Source: Blastococcus capsensis (lineage in GTDB: Bacteria > Actinomycetota > Actinomycetes > Mycobacteriales > Geodermatophilaceae). Taken from it: DNA of 64,000 bases. A model generated the notes under the pieces. The model did not search any database. It had not been told where the DNA came from and saw nothing but the letters and a program-made list of their open reading frames with translations. The stretch is from the NCBI RefSeq assembly GCF_030165005.1, contig NZ_JASNNW010000013.1, positions 1-64,000 on the forward strand. Reading direction: 5' to 3'. Below are positions 15,052-23,772 of the stretch, piece after piece. How positions within the stretch are numbered: position 1 is the first letter of the stretch; each line of letters opens with the position of its first letter. A program made the translations under genes and the position numbers.

Positions 15052-16419
15052 ATGGACGCAGTGGACCTCGTCGTCATCGGAACCGGGGGTGCGGCGATGG
15101 CCGCCGGCATCGAGGCGCGCTCACGCGGCAGGTCCGTAGTGCTGGTCGAGCACGGCCCGCTCGGCGGGACCTGCTTGAACATCGGCTGCGTGCCGAGCAA
15201 GACCCTGCTCGCCGCCGCCGGGCGGCGGCACCGGGCACAGGCCAGCCCGTTCCCGGCGGTACCGACCAGCGCCGACGGCGTGGACATGGCCGCGCTGATC
15301 GAGCAGAAGCAGGAGCTCGTCGACCGGCTGCGGCAGGTCAAGTACGCCGATGTCGCCGACGCACACGGCTTCCCGGTCCGGTACGGGCACGCGCGCTTCG
15401 TCGACGAGCAGACCCTGGAGGTCGACGGACAGCCGCTGATCGCCGGGGCCTACGTGGTGGCCACCGGCGCAGCCCCGCGCATACCTGACCTGCCCGGCCT
15501 GGCCGACGTCGACCATCTGACCTCCACCACGGCGATGGAGCTGATCTCCCTGCCCGAGTCGCTGGTCGTGCTCGGCGCCGGCTACGTCGGGCTGGAGCAG
15601 GCGCAGCTGTTCGCGCACCTGGGCGTGCAGGTCACCATTGTGGGCCGGTTCGCGCCGCGCACGGAACCCGAGATCGCGGCGGTGTTGCGGGAGGTGTTCG
15701 CCGACGACGGCATCACCGTGGTCGAGGAGCGTGGGGTGGCCGTCGCCGGCACCGCCGATGGCGTCGTGGTCACCACGAGCGGCGGCCGGGAGCTGGCGGG
15801 GCAGCGGCTGCTGGTGGCCACCGGCCGGTACGCCGACACCGGGGACCTGGGCCTGGACGCGGCCGGGGTGACGACCGGGGAGCGCGGCTTCATCGCCGTC
15901 GACGCCCACCAGCGCACCACGAACCCGCGCATCTTCGCCGCCGGCGATGTGTCCGGCGCGCCGCAGTACGTCTACGTCGCCGCGCAGACCGGGCACGCGG
16001 CCGGGGCCGGCGCGCTGGGCGAGCCGACGACGGTGGACTACCGCGGGCTGCCCGGGGTGACGTTCACGACCCCGCAGCTGGGCAGCGCCGGCCTCAGCGA
16101 GGATCAGGCCCTGGCCGCCGGACACGCCTGCGACTGCCGGGTCCTCGGCGCGCAGGACATCCCGCGGGCGCTCGCCGACCGGGACACCCGCGGCGCGCTC
16201 AAGCTGGTCGTCGACGCCGACACCGGCACGGTGCTGGGTGTCCACGCCGCTCTCGACGGGGCCGGCGACGTGATGCTGGCCGCCACCTATGCGATCAAGT
16301 ACGGGCTCACCGTCGACGACCTTGCCGACACGTGGGCGCCGTACCTGACGATGAGCGAGGGCCTGCGCATTGCCGCCGGGCTGTTCCGCACCGACAAGCC
16401 GACCAGTTGCTGCGCATGA
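15052..16419 (+). CDS. merA: Mercuric reductase MerA-like flavoprotein
   Basis: The 455-residue pyridine nucleotide-disulfide oxidoreductase has the redox pair C41/C46 in GGTCLNIGCVPSK, the second nucleotide motif VVLGAGYVGLE, and the FAD motif RIFAAGDVSG. It ends in LFRTDKPTSCCA, the vicinal C-terminal cysteines that shuttle Hg(II) into the MerA active site. It lacks the N-terminal HMA domain, as is common in actinobacteria. It reduces Hg(II) to volatile Hg(0) with NADPH in the cytoplasm. The ATG at 15052 has AGGAGAGG upstream. No merT, merP or merB is present nearby. Confidence 0.92.
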   Translation: MDAVDLVVIGTGGAAMAAGIEARSRGRSVVLVEHGPLGGTCLNIGCVPSKTLLAAAGRRHRAQASPFPAVPTSADGVDMAALIEQKQELVDRLRQVKYADVADAHGFPVRYGHARFVDEQTLEVDGQPLIAGAYVVATGAAPRIPDLPGLADVDHLTSTTAMELISLPESLVVLGAGYVGLEQAQLFAHLGVQVTIVGRFAPRTEPEIAAVLREVFADDGITVVEERGVAVAGTADGVVVTTSGGRELAGQRLLVATGRYADTGDLGLDAAGVTTGERGFIAVDAHQRTTNPRIFAAGDVSGAPQYVYVAAQTGHAAGAGALGEPTTVDYRGLPGVTFTTPQLGSAGLSEDQALAAGHACDCRVLGAQDIPRALADRDTRGALKLVVDADTGTVLGVHAALDGAGDVMLAATYAIKYGLTVDDLADTWAPYLTMSEGLRIAAGLFRTDKPTSCCA

Positions 16420-16517
16420 GTGATCCCCTCGGGGTCGCCGCTGCGGTGGCCCGTGCTGCCGAGGCGGCCGGCCCGGCGCCGCCGCGCTTCCGGGCGGGCC
16501 GGTCGACGGCTGAGTGA
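16416..16517 (+). CDS. Possible small ORF coupled to merA (33 residues)
   Basis: An ATG overlaps the merA stop codon (ATGA at 16416-16419) and opens a 33-codon frame, MSDPLGVAAAVARAAEAAG onward, ending in TGA. The overlap hints at translation, but the product is short, Ala-rich and without a known motif. Low confidence. Confidence 0.2.
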   Translation: MSDPLGVAAAVARAAEAAGPAPPRFRAGRSTAE

Positions 16518-16580
16518 GGCGCGGCTCGGACCATCGGGTGGTGCGGTACGCGTGACGACGGGGAGACGGGGGGAGTTGGG

Positions 16581-17819
16581 GTGGTCGACGAGGCGCGACG
16601 GCCGGGTATGCGTGCGGTTCTCTCGCAGCCGGACTTCCGGCGGCTGTGGACGGCGCGCACCGTCAGCCAGTGGGGCGACATCTTCAGCTTCGTCGCGCTG
16701 GCCATCCTGGTCTACCGGCTGACCGGCTCGGGGCTGGGCGTCGCGGGCGTCGTCGTCGCCGAGATCGTTCCGGTGCTGCTGCTCGCCCCGCTGGCCGGCG
16801 TCCTCGTCGACCGGCTGCCCCGCATCCGCGTGATGGTCGCCGCCGACCTGCTCCGCGCCCTCCTCGCCGGCGTGCTCGTGATCCGGCACGACGACCCGCT
16901 GGTCGTCTACGCGGTCGCGTTCGGCCTGTCGGCCGGGGCGGTCTTCTTCAACCCCGCCGCCAACAGCGTGCTGCCGTCGATCGTCGGGGACCGGGAGATC
17001 GTCGCCGCCAACAGCGCCACGTGGACGGCCGCGGTGCTGTCGCAGGTCGTGCTGGCGCCGCTGTCGGGAGGGCTGGTGGCCGTCGTCGGTCCGGGCTGGG
17101 CGTTCGGCCTCAACGCCGCGAGCTTCGTGCTCTCAGCCCTGGTGCTGCGTGGTCTGCGGCTGACCGAGCCGCCGCGCGAGGTCGGCCGCCGCAGGCTGCT
17201 CGCCGAGGCCCGCGACGGAATCACCCTGGTGGCCCGCGACCGCCTGCTGCGTGCCCTGGCCATCGGGCAGCTGCTGGCCGCGGTCTCCGCCGGCGCGACC
17301 AGTGCCCTGCTGGTCGTCCTGGCCGCCGAGCACCTGGGGGCGCCGGCGGACGCCTACGGCGTCCTGGTCGGAGCGATCGGAGTGGGCGCAGCCCTCGGGC
17401 CCACGCTGTTGCTGCGGCTGATCCCCGACCCGCGCCGGCCGCTGTACGTGTTCGGCCCGTACGTGCTGCGCGGCGTGGTCGACCTGGTGCTCGCCTCGGT
17501 CCGCTCGCTGCCGGTCGCTGCCGCCACCCTGGCGGTCTACGGCGTCGGCACGTCCACCGGCGCGGTGACGTTCAACAGCCTGCTGCAGTCGCACGTCACC
17601 GACCGCACCCGCGGGCGGGTCTTCGCTCTGATGGATCTGCTCTGGCAGGGCGGGCGCCTGGCGAGCCTCGGCGTCGGCGGGCTGCTCGCCGACACCGTCG
17701 GCATCCGCGCCGTCTACTACCTCGGCGGCGTCCTGCTGCTGCTCGCCGCGGCCATCGGCTTCACCGCCAGCCGCGCCGGCGACCCCACCGTCCGGCCCGC
17801 CGACGAGGGGCCGGAGTGA
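16581..17819 (+). CDS. MFS transporter
   Basis: A 412-residue membrane protein with about 12 hydrophobic spans. It has the typical MFS opening FRRLWTARTVSQWGDIF and the loop-2/3 signature VLVDRLPRIRVMV. Later comes SHVTDRTRGRVFALMD, typical of the MFS_3/enterobactin-exporter-like subgroup. It would export a small hydrophobic molecule by proton antiport; the substrate cannot be deduced. GTG start at 16581 after a GGGGGAG stretch. Downstream of merA but separated by 161 bp; a link to mercury is not supported. Confidence 0.85.
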   Translation: MVDEARRPGMRAVLSQPDFRRLWTARTVSQWGDIFSFVALAILVYRLTGSGLGVAGVVVAEIVPVLLLAPLAGVLVDRLPRIRVMVAADLLRALLAGVLVIRHDDPLVVYAVAFGLSAGAVFFNPAANSVLPSIVGDREIVAANSATWTAAVLSQVVLAPLSGGLVAVVGPGWAFGLNAASFVLSALVLRGLRLTEPPREVGRRRLLAEARDGITLVARDRLLRALAIGQLLAAVSAGATSALLVVLAAEHLGAPADAYGVLVGAIGVGAALGPTLLLRLIPDPRRPLYVFGPYVLRGVVDLVLASVRSLPVAAATLAVYGVGTSTGAVTFNSLLQSHVTDRTRGRVFALMDLLWQGGRLASLGVGGLLADTVGIRAVYYLGGVLLLLAAAIGFTASRAGDPTVRPADEGPE

Positions 17820-17984
17820 TCCTCGGAAGGAACAGGACGACCGCGGTCGGCGCCCTCCCGTCGAACCCCGCCGCACTGGCGGTCTGCGCGGTCCTCCTCG
17901 TAGCCTCGCTCGTCTGGCTCCTCGAACAGGGAGAACGGCGTCCGCAGACCGCGGGCGCCGCGCCGTCCGCAGGAGGTGCGAGCG

Positions 17985-18758
17985 ATGAGCGTGGCCCCGT
18001 CACCCGACCAGGTCTACGAGCGGGCGACCGCCGAGGGGCGCCGCCGACTGTCGCTCTCGACGCTCGATCAGGTCTCGACCGGGTTCATCGCCGGGGTGAC
18101 GATCATCTTCGGCATCGTCGCCCTCGGTGCCGTCGAGGCCCTGGTGGCCCCCCGGTTCGGGTCGGGCGTCGGCGGTCTGGCCGGCGCACTGGCATTCGCC
18201 ATCGGCGTCGTGTTCCTCGTGGTGGGGCGGTCGGAGCTGTTCACCGAGGACTTCTTCGACCCCGTCGCCGCCGCCATCGAGAAACGCGGACGGCGCACGT
18301 GGGGCCGGCTGATGCGCCTGTGGGGCATCACCCTCGTGATGAACCTGGTCGGTGGGGCGCTCCTCGTCGCCCTGCTGACGGTCGACGGTGCGCTGCCCGA
18401 GGGGGCGGCGCACGCGCTCTCGCGGGTGGCCGAGGAGATCGCGGGCAAGAGCTGGTCCGCGACCCTGGTGCGCGCCGTCCTGGCCGGAGCGCTGATCACC
18501 CTGCTCTCCTACATGTTGAACGCGGTCGACACCGTGGCGGCGCGCATCCTGGTGGCCTACCTGGTCGGCTTCTTCCTGGCCCTCGGACCGTTCGACCACG
18601 TCGTGGTGTCCGCCTTGCACCTGCTCTTCGGGATCTGGCTCGACGGCGCGGTCGGCTACGCCGCGCTCGCCGCCAACCTGGGCCTCTCCACGCTGGGCAA
18701 CCTGCTGGGGGGTCTGCTGCTCGTCACCCTGACGCACACGGCACAGGTCAAGAGCTGA
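17985..18758 (+). CDS. Formate/nitrite transporter (FNT)-like membrane protein
   Basis: The 257-residue protein has six or more spans. The pattern FIAGVTIIFGIVALGAVEAL, then VFLVVGRSELFTEDFFDPVAAAIE and LVMNLVGGALLVALL, resembles the FNT family and its YfdC-like branch; the RSELFTE motif corresponds to the GxxLxTxN region. FNT proteins conduct small monovalent anions. The ATG at 17985 is 8 nt after AGGAGG (17971-17976), which is preferred over an overlapping GTG at 17976. Upstream 17820-17984 has no supported gene. Confidence 0.8.
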   Translation: MSVAPSPDQVYERATAEGRRRLSLSTLDQVSTGFIAGVTIIFGIVALGAVEALVAPRFGSGVGGLAGALAFAIGVVFLVVGRSELFTEDFFDPVAAAIEKRGRRTWGRLMRLWGITLVMNLVGGALLVALLTVDGALPEGAAHALSRVAEEIAGKSWSATLVRAVLAGALITLLSYMLNAVDTVAARILVAYLVGFFLALGPFDHVVVSALHLLFGIWLDGAVGYAALAANLGLSTLGNLLGGLLLVTLTHTAQVKS

Positions 18759-18923
18759 CGCCCGACGGAGGCGTGGATCCGCCGGTCGGTCACTCGCGAG
18801 GTGCACCGGGAGTGCGGCGTCCTGGAGGACTACGCCGGCCTGGTCGAGGGGCCGCCCGGGCCGCCACCGGTCCCGGCGCCGAGCCGTGCGCGAGCCGCCG
18901 TCGCCACCAGGGACACTGAGCCG

Positions 18924-20174
18924 GTGACCGCCGTTGCCGTGCCTCCCGCGACCGACGTCCTCGTGGTCGGTGCCGGGCCCGCAGGGTCGGCCGCGGCCGC
19001 CTGGGCGGCACGCGCCGGCCACGACGTCGTGCTGGCCGACGCCGCGACGTTCCCGCGCGACAAGACCTGCGGCGACGGGCTGACGCCCCGGGCGATCGCC
19101 GAGCTCGACCACCTCGGGCTGGGGGAGTGGGCGCGGTCGAAGGCGCGCAACCGCGGCCTGCGCGCCGCCGGATTCGGCCGCGAGTGGCAGCTGCCCTGGC
19201 CCGGCGGCGCGTTCCCCGACCACGGCAGCGCCGTACCGCGCACCGAGCTCGACGCCCGGATCCGGCAGGCCGCCGTCGACGCGGGGGCACGGGCGGTGGG
19301 CGGCGTCCGGGCCGTCGACGTGGAGCGGGACGGCGACCGGGTCACCGGTGTGGTGTTCGAGCACGCCGACGAGGTCCGTTCGACCGTCGCCTGCCGGAGG
19401 CTCGTCGTCGCCGACGGCGTCCGTTCGCCCCTGGGCCGGGTCCTGGGCCGCGAATGGCACCGCGACACCGCCTACGGGGTCGCCGCCCGCGGGTACGTGT
19501 CCTCCGGCCGCGCTGATGACGAGTGGATCTCCTCGCACCTGGAGCTGCGGGGCGGCGAGGGTGAACTGCTGTCGGGCTACGGCTGGGTGTTCCCGCTCGG
19601 AGCGGAGGCAGGCGAGGTCAACATCGGCGTCGGCACGCTGGCCACCTCCCGTCGTCCGGCGGGAGTGCAGCTCAAGGCGTTGCTGGAGACCTACGCCGCA
19701 GCCCGGCGCGAGGAGTGGCGGCTCGATGGGGACGTCCGGCTCCCCGCCTCGGCACTACTGCCCATGGGTGGCGCGGTGTCCGGCGTGGCCGGCGGGAACT
19801 GGGCGCTGGTCGGGGACGCGGCCGGTTGCGTCAACCCGCTGAACGGCGAGGGCATCGACTACGGCCTGGAGACGGGGCGAACCCTCGCCGGGCTGCTCGA
19901 CGAGGACGACTGGACGGCGGCCTGGCCGGCCACTCTGCGGCGGCACTACGGAGAGGCGTTCTCCATCGCCCGGCGGCTGGCCGGGCTGCTCACCGTGCCC
20001 CGCTTCCTCCCGGCCGCCGGGCCCGTCGGCATGCGCTCCCGGTCCCTGATGACCGTGGCGCTGCGGGTCATGGGCAACCTGGTCACCGACGAGGACCGCG
20101 ACCTCGTCGCCAGGTTGTGGCGAACCGCAGGGCGGTTGTCGGTGCGGTTCGACGACCGCAAACCCTTCACCTGA
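18924..20174 (+). CDS. Geranylgeranyl reductase family FAD-dependent oxidoreductase
   Basis: The 416-residue flavoprotein begins with the FAD motif VLVVGAGPAGSAAAAWAA, then DKTCGDGLTPRAI, typical of geranylgeranyl/menaquinone side-chain reductases. Later it has WALVGDAAGCVNPLNGEGIDYGLETG, the second FAD motif. In mycobacteria the homologue MenJ saturates one isoprene unit of menaquinone. The chosen GTG at 18924 begins two residues before the fold; the longer frame to 18801 has no strong ribosome site. Menaquinone reduction is an inference from family. Confidence 0.85.
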   Translation: MTAVAVPPATDVLVVGAGPAGSAAAAWAARAGHDVVLADAATFPRDKTCGDGLTPRAIAELDHLGLGEWARSKARNRGLRAAGFGREWQLPWPGGAFPDHGSAVPRTELDARIRQAAVDAGARAVGGVRAVDVERDGDRVTGVVFEHADEVRSTVACRRLVVADGVRSPLGRVLGREWHRDTAYGVAARGYVSSGRADDEWISSHLELRGGEGELLSGYGWVFPLGAEAGEVNIGVGTLATSRRPAGVQLKALLETYAAARREEWRLDGDVRLPASALLPMGGAVSGVAGGNWALVGDAAGCVNPLNGEGIDYGLETGRTLAGLLDEDDWTAAWPATLRRHYGEAFSIARRLAGLLTVPRFLPAAGPVGMRSRSLMTVALRVMGNLVTDEDRDLVARLWRTAGRLSVRFDDRKPFT

Positions 20175-20385
20175 CGTTCGCCTGAGCGGGGTCCCGGAGG
20201 GACTCCCGAAGGCGGACGTGACGCGAGGTGCGGAGGAACCCGCGGCGTAGCCGCGGTCCTGAGGAGCGGAGGCCCGGAGGGTCTCCCGAGTCAGGACGGG
20301 AGCGGCTCAGCGCAGTAGGGGATCGGCTCCTGGCCGCGGTGTCGTCCGGAGGACGACGATGTCATGGCCGCGGTGTCTGACGAAG
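20175..20385. repeat. Intergenic region with dyads and repeated GC blocks
   Basis: The 211 bases contain several short palindromes: CCGCGG-CGTAG-CCGCGG near 20249-20265, GTCGTCC-GGA-GGACGAC at 20341-20357, and GTCTGAC-GAA-GTCAGAC at 20375-20391, which runs into the stop of the hemolysin III gene. A CCCGGAGGGNCTCCCGA block occurs twice. Likely convergent terminators made from repetitive extragenic sequence. Confidence 0.45.
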
Positions 20386-21198
20386 TCAGACGAATGGACT
20401 CGAGTACACCGCGAAGTACACCGCGATGTAGTGGCAGATCGCCGCGACGACGGTCATCGCGTGGAAGACCTCGTGGTAGCCGAACGTGCTGGGCCACGGG
20501 TTGGGCTTCTTGACGGCGTAGGCGATCCCCCCGACGGTGTAGAGCGCCCCGCCCACCGCGAGGAGCACCAGCGAGGCGACGCCGGCGATCTGCAGGATGT
20601 CGGTGAGGATGAAGACCGCGACCCAGCCGAGACCGATGTAGAGCGGGACGCCGACCCAGCGCGGCGCCGTCGGCCAGGCCATCTTCAGGGTGACTCCGGC
20701 CAGGGCGCCGGTCCAGACGCCCGCCAGCACCCAGGAGCCCGTCGGTTGGTCGACCGCGAGCAGGGCGAAGGGCGTGTACGTGCCGGCGATGAACAGGAAG
20801 ATCATCGAGTGGTCGAGCCGCTTCATGATCTTCCAGCCTCGCGGTGACCAGCGGCGGCGGTGGTAGAGCGCGCTGATGCCGAACAGGCCGAGGATGGTCA
20901 GGCAGTAGACCGCCACCGGCCAGCCGGCCCGCGCCCCTTGCGCGGCGGCCAGCGGGACGAGGACCGCACCGGCGACGATGGCGCCGAAGAAGGAGAACAG
21001 GTGGATCCAGCCGCGCGCCCGTGGGCGGGTGTCGGGGTGGTCCCAGTCGTCGTCGGCGAAGTCCTCGGCGGTCCACGCGTGCTCGACGTGCTCGCCCTCG
21101 GCGACGACGGTGGACACCGCCTGCGCGGCAGGGGCCTCCAGTTCCGCGCCGTCGGCCTCCACCCGGACGGGCGTGCGGTCGGAGGGAGGGACGCTCAT
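20386..21198 (-). CDS. Hemolysin III/PAQR family protein (TrhA-like)
   Basis: The 270-residue protein has seven transmembrane segments. Conserved residues include [48 protein letters not shown], and the late histidine region [19 protein letters not shown], the metal-binding set of PAQR/hemolysin III proteins. The bacterial homologue TrhA influences membrane energetics and lipid homeostasis; haemolysis is not implied. Divergent from the cis-prenyltransferase gene, the same neighbour arrangement as Rv1085c/Rv1086 in Mycobacterium tuberculosis as I recall. Confidence 0.9.
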   Translation of the reverse strand: MSVPPSDRTPVRVEADGAELEAPAAQAVSTVVAEGEHVEHAWTAEDFADDDWDHPDTRPRARGWIHLFSFFGAIVAGAVLVPLAAAQGARAGWPVAVYCLTILGLFGISALYHRRRWSPRGWKIMKRLDHSMIFLFIAGTYTPFALLAVDQPTGSWVLAGVWTGALAGVTLKMAWPTAPRWVGVPLYIGLGWVAVFILTDILQIAGVASLVLLAVGGALYTVGGIAYAVKKPNPWPSTFGYHEVFHAMTVVAAICHYIAVYFAVYSSPFV

Positions 21199-21336
21199 GT
21201 CCCGAGGCTACGGAGGCGTGGGGAGCGCGTCATCCGCAGCGACCTGTGAGCTTGCTGCCCGCGTCGGCGCGTGGGGCGGCGCGACGGGCCGGGCGGCTCC
21301 CGGCCGACCGGCGGCGCGGGGCCTAGGGTGACCGGC

Positions 21337-22116
21337 GTGGGGGTGCGTCAGCGGGGCCGGGACGCGCTGATCCAGGTCTACGAGCGGCGGCTGGCGCGGG
21401 CGCTGGTCCACGCGGACGTACCGCGGCACGTCGGCGTGATCATGGACGGCAACCGGCGGTGGGCCCGGGCCATCGGGCTCGAGGACGTGGCGCACGGTCA
21501 CCGCCGCGGCGCGGACAAGATCGCCGACCTGCTGAGCTGGTGCGACGACGCCGGCGTGCACGTGGTCACCCTCTTCATGCTGTCCACGGACAACCTGCGC
21601 CGCCCGGAACCCGAGCTGAGTGCGCTGCTGCGGATCATCGAGGACGTCGCGGTCGACCTGTCCCGTCCCGGCCGCCGCTGGCGAGTGCGGCAGATGGGCG
21701 CCCCGGAGCTGCTGCCGTCGGAGACCGTCGCCGTCCTCAAGCAGGCCGAGGAGGACACCCGTGACCGCGCCGGTGCGGCGGTGAACCTCGCCGTCGGCTA
21801 CGGCGGGCGGCGGGAGATCGCCGACGCCGTCCGCTCGCTCCTCGCCGAGCACGCGGAACGGGGCACCTCGCTGGCGGAACTGGTGGAGGTGCTCGACGTC
21901 GAGCACATCGCCGATCACCTCTACACCCGCGGTCAGCCCGACCCGGACCTGGTCATCCGGACCAGCGGCGAGCAGCGCATGTCGGGCTTCCTGCTGTGGC
22001 AGACGGCGAACGCGGAGTTCCACTTCACCGACGTGTACTGGCCGGACTTCCGGCGGGTCGACTTCCTGCGCGCGCTGCGCGACTACTCCGCCCGGCACCG
22101 ACGGTTCGGCGAGTAG
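21337..22116 (+). CDS. Isoprenyl diphosphate synthase, cis-prenyltransferase (UppS family)
   Basis: The 259-residue protein has the cis-prenyltransferase motifs VIMDGNRRWARAIG (catalytic Asp), TLFMLSTDNLRRP and VIRTSGEQRMSGFLLWQ, followed by ANAEFHFTDVYWPDF. It condenses isopentenyl diphosphate in cis; the M. tuberculosis neighbour-equivalent Rv1086 makes Z,E-farnesyl diphosphate, so a short-chain product is plausible. Start is uncertain: GTG 21337 is preferred, GTG 21328 is possible. Divergent from hemolysin III. Confidence 0.9.
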   Translation: MGVRQRGRDALIQVYERRLARALVHADVPRHVGVIMDGNRRWARAIGLEDVAHGHRRGADKIADLLSWCDDAGVHVVTLFMLSTDNLRRPEPELSALLRIIEDVAVDLSRPGRRWRVRQMGAPELLPSETVAVLKQAEEDTRDRAGAAVNLAVGYGGRREIADAVRSLLAEHAERGTSLAELVEVLDVEHIADHLYTRGQPDPDLVIRTSGEQRMSGFLLWQTANAEFHFTDVYWPDFRRVDFLRALRDYSARHRRFGE

Positions 22117-22170
22117 CCGGGCCGCCCCACCCGTGCGTCGCCGGGTGACCCCGGCTGGGAAACTGCCTGC

Positions 22171-23388
22171 ATGACTGCCGGAGCCGTGGACGTCGCCATC
22201 GAGTACGTGCGCCTCGGGCTGCGGTTCGACCGTCTGGAGCCGGGATTCGTCGACGCCTACACCGGCGATCCGCGCATCCGTGCCGCTGTCCTGGACGAGC
22301 CGGCACCGACTTCCCGGCAGCTGCGCGACCGGGCCCGTGAGCTGCTGCGCGAACTCGACTCCGCGGCGTTCGACAGCGACCGTGCGGACTTCCTCCGCGG
22401 CCAGCTCACCGGGCTGGAGTGCAGCGCCCGGAAGATGAGCGGGGAGCCGGTCGGCTTCGTCGAGGAGGTGCGCGGCTACTTCCAGGTCGACGTCGAACTG
22501 GGTTCCGAGGCCGCCTATGCCGCGGCGCACCGGGAGCTGGACGTGCTGCTGCCCGGCGGCGGTTCGCTCGCCGAGCGGTACGCGGCGCACCGCCGCCGCG
22601 AGGAGTGCCCGCCCGACCGGCTGGAGACGGCGGTGCAGGCGCTGTCGAGCGCCCTGCGGGACCGGGTGCGCGGCCAGTACGGCCTCCCCGAGGTGGAGAC
22701 GGTGCGCTACGAGGTGGTCACCGACAAGCCGTGGTCGGGATTCAACTACTACGAGGGCGGTTACCGGTCCCGGGTCGCGATCAACGCCGACCTGCCGCAC
22801 CGGCTGTCGCAGCTTCCGCACCTGGTGGCCCACGAGGCCTACCCCGGGCACCACACCGAGCACTGCCGCAAGGAGACCGGCCTGGTCCAGCGGTCGGGCC
22901 GGGTCGAGCACACCGTATTCCTGGTCAACACCCCGGAGTGCCTGATGGCGGAGGGACTGGCCGATCTCGGCGTCCCGGCCGCGATCGGCGAGGGCTGGGG
23001 TGCGTGGTCGGCGGAGATCCTCGGCGATCTGGGGCTGCGGTTCGACGGGGCACTGGCCGAGCGGATCGCCGAGGCGGCGGCCCCGCTGAACCGGGTCCGC
23101 CAGGACGCCGCCGTCCTGCTGCACGACCGGGGGGCCGATGCCGACGAGGTGAGCGCCTATCTGCAGCGCTGGGCACTGGTCAGCCCGGAGCGGGCTCGTC
23201 AGCAGATCCGGTTCCTCACCGATCCGCTGTGGCGCGCCTACATCTCCACCTACGTGGAGGGTTACGACCTGCTGTCCCGGTGGCTGGCCGGCCGCCCGGC
23301 CGACCAGGCGGTCGCGGACCGCTTCGTCCGCCTGCTGGACGAGCCGCTGACACCGCAGCGGGTCGCCGCCGAGACCCGGGCCGCCTGA
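22171..23388 (+). CDS. DUF885-type putative metalloprotein
   Basis: A 405-residue protein. HEAYPGHHTEH begins at residue 221, the DUF885-style HExxxGH-like zinc motif, and GEGWGAWSAEIL-like acidic residues lie further on. It begins with an N-terminal helical segment (AIEYVRLGLRFDRLEPG) and ends VEGYDLLSRWLAG. DUF885 proteins are considered metallopeptidases, some acting on peptides or peptidoglycan fragments. No signal peptide is visible, so it is probably cytoplasmic. Followed after 3 bp by a small membrane-protein gene. Confidence 0.8.
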   Translation: MTAGAVDVAIEYVRLGLRFDRLEPGFVDAYTGDPRIRAAVLDEPAPTSRQLRDRARELLRELDSAAFDSDRADFLRGQLTGLECSARKMSGEPVGFVEEVRGYFQVDVELGSEAAYAAAHRELDVLLPGGGSLAERYAAHRRREECPPDRLETAVQALSSALRDRVRGQYGLPEVETVRYEVVTDKPWSGFNYYEGGYRSRVAINADLPHRLSQLPHLVAHEAYPGHHTEHCRKETGLVQRSGRVEHTVFLVNTPECLMAEGLADLGVPAAIGEGWGAWSAEILGDLGLRFDGALAERIAEAAAPLNRVRQDAAVLLHDRGADADEVSAYLQRWALVSPERARQQIRFLTDPLWRAYISTYVEGYDLLSRWLAGRPADQAVADRFVRLLDEPLTPQRVAAETRAA

Positions 23389-23391
23389 GCC

Positions 23392-23772
23392 GTGCGCGCC
23401 CGCTCCCCGGCACGGGCCCGGTTCCTGGGTCTGTGGACCGCCGGCTGGCTGGCGCTGCTGCTGGTCCTCGGCATGGTGCGCTTCGGCGATCCCGCCCTGC
23501 AGTGGCCGGTGCTGCTGGTGCCCCTCCTGTGGGCACTCGTGGCGCTGCGTGCCCGGCGGCCGGCCCGGTCACGGCGCCGCGCGACCGAGGACGAGTGGAG
23601 CGACGACGAGTGGAGCGACGACGAGTGGGGTGACGAGGAGTGGCCCGGCGACGAGCCGGTCGAGGGCCGGCGGGTCGCGCCCGAAGTGCCGTGGCCGCCG
23701 CCGGGGGAGCGCACCGACACCGTCGAGCGCCCGGCGCTGCGCCGCCGCTCCGAGGGCCCCGACAAACGCTGA
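23392..23772 (+). CDS. Small membrane protein with acidic EWSDD repeats
   Basis: The 126-residue product starts at GTG 23392, 3 bp after the DUF885-type stop. Two hydrophobic spans (FLGLWTAGWLALLLVLGMV and WPVLLVPLLWALVAL) are followed by an Arg-rich hinge. Then comes a four-fold DDEWS/DEEWP acidic repeat made of a 15-bp unit with EW at 15-base intervals from 23593, and a polar C-terminal tail. No family recognised. The membrane hairpin with a long acidic cytoplasmic tail suggests a scaffold or cation-binding role, but that is guesswork. Confidence 0.55.
   Translation: MRARSPARARFLGLWTAGWLALLLVLGMVRFGDPALQWPVLLVPLLWALVALRARRPARSRRRATEDEWSDDEWSDDEWGDEEWPGDEPVEGRRVAPEVPWPPPGERTDTVERPALRRRSEGPDKR

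Noticed and set aside
17816-18919. A gene starting with GTGA overlap after the MFS transporter
   Set aside because: The frame runs on through the FNT gene in another frame to 18919 and its composition is a shadow of the real frame. The FNT start has a clear AGGAGG.
20386-21198. A true haemolysin
   Set aside because: The PAQR/hemolysin III name is historic; bacterial homologues act in membrane homeostasis.
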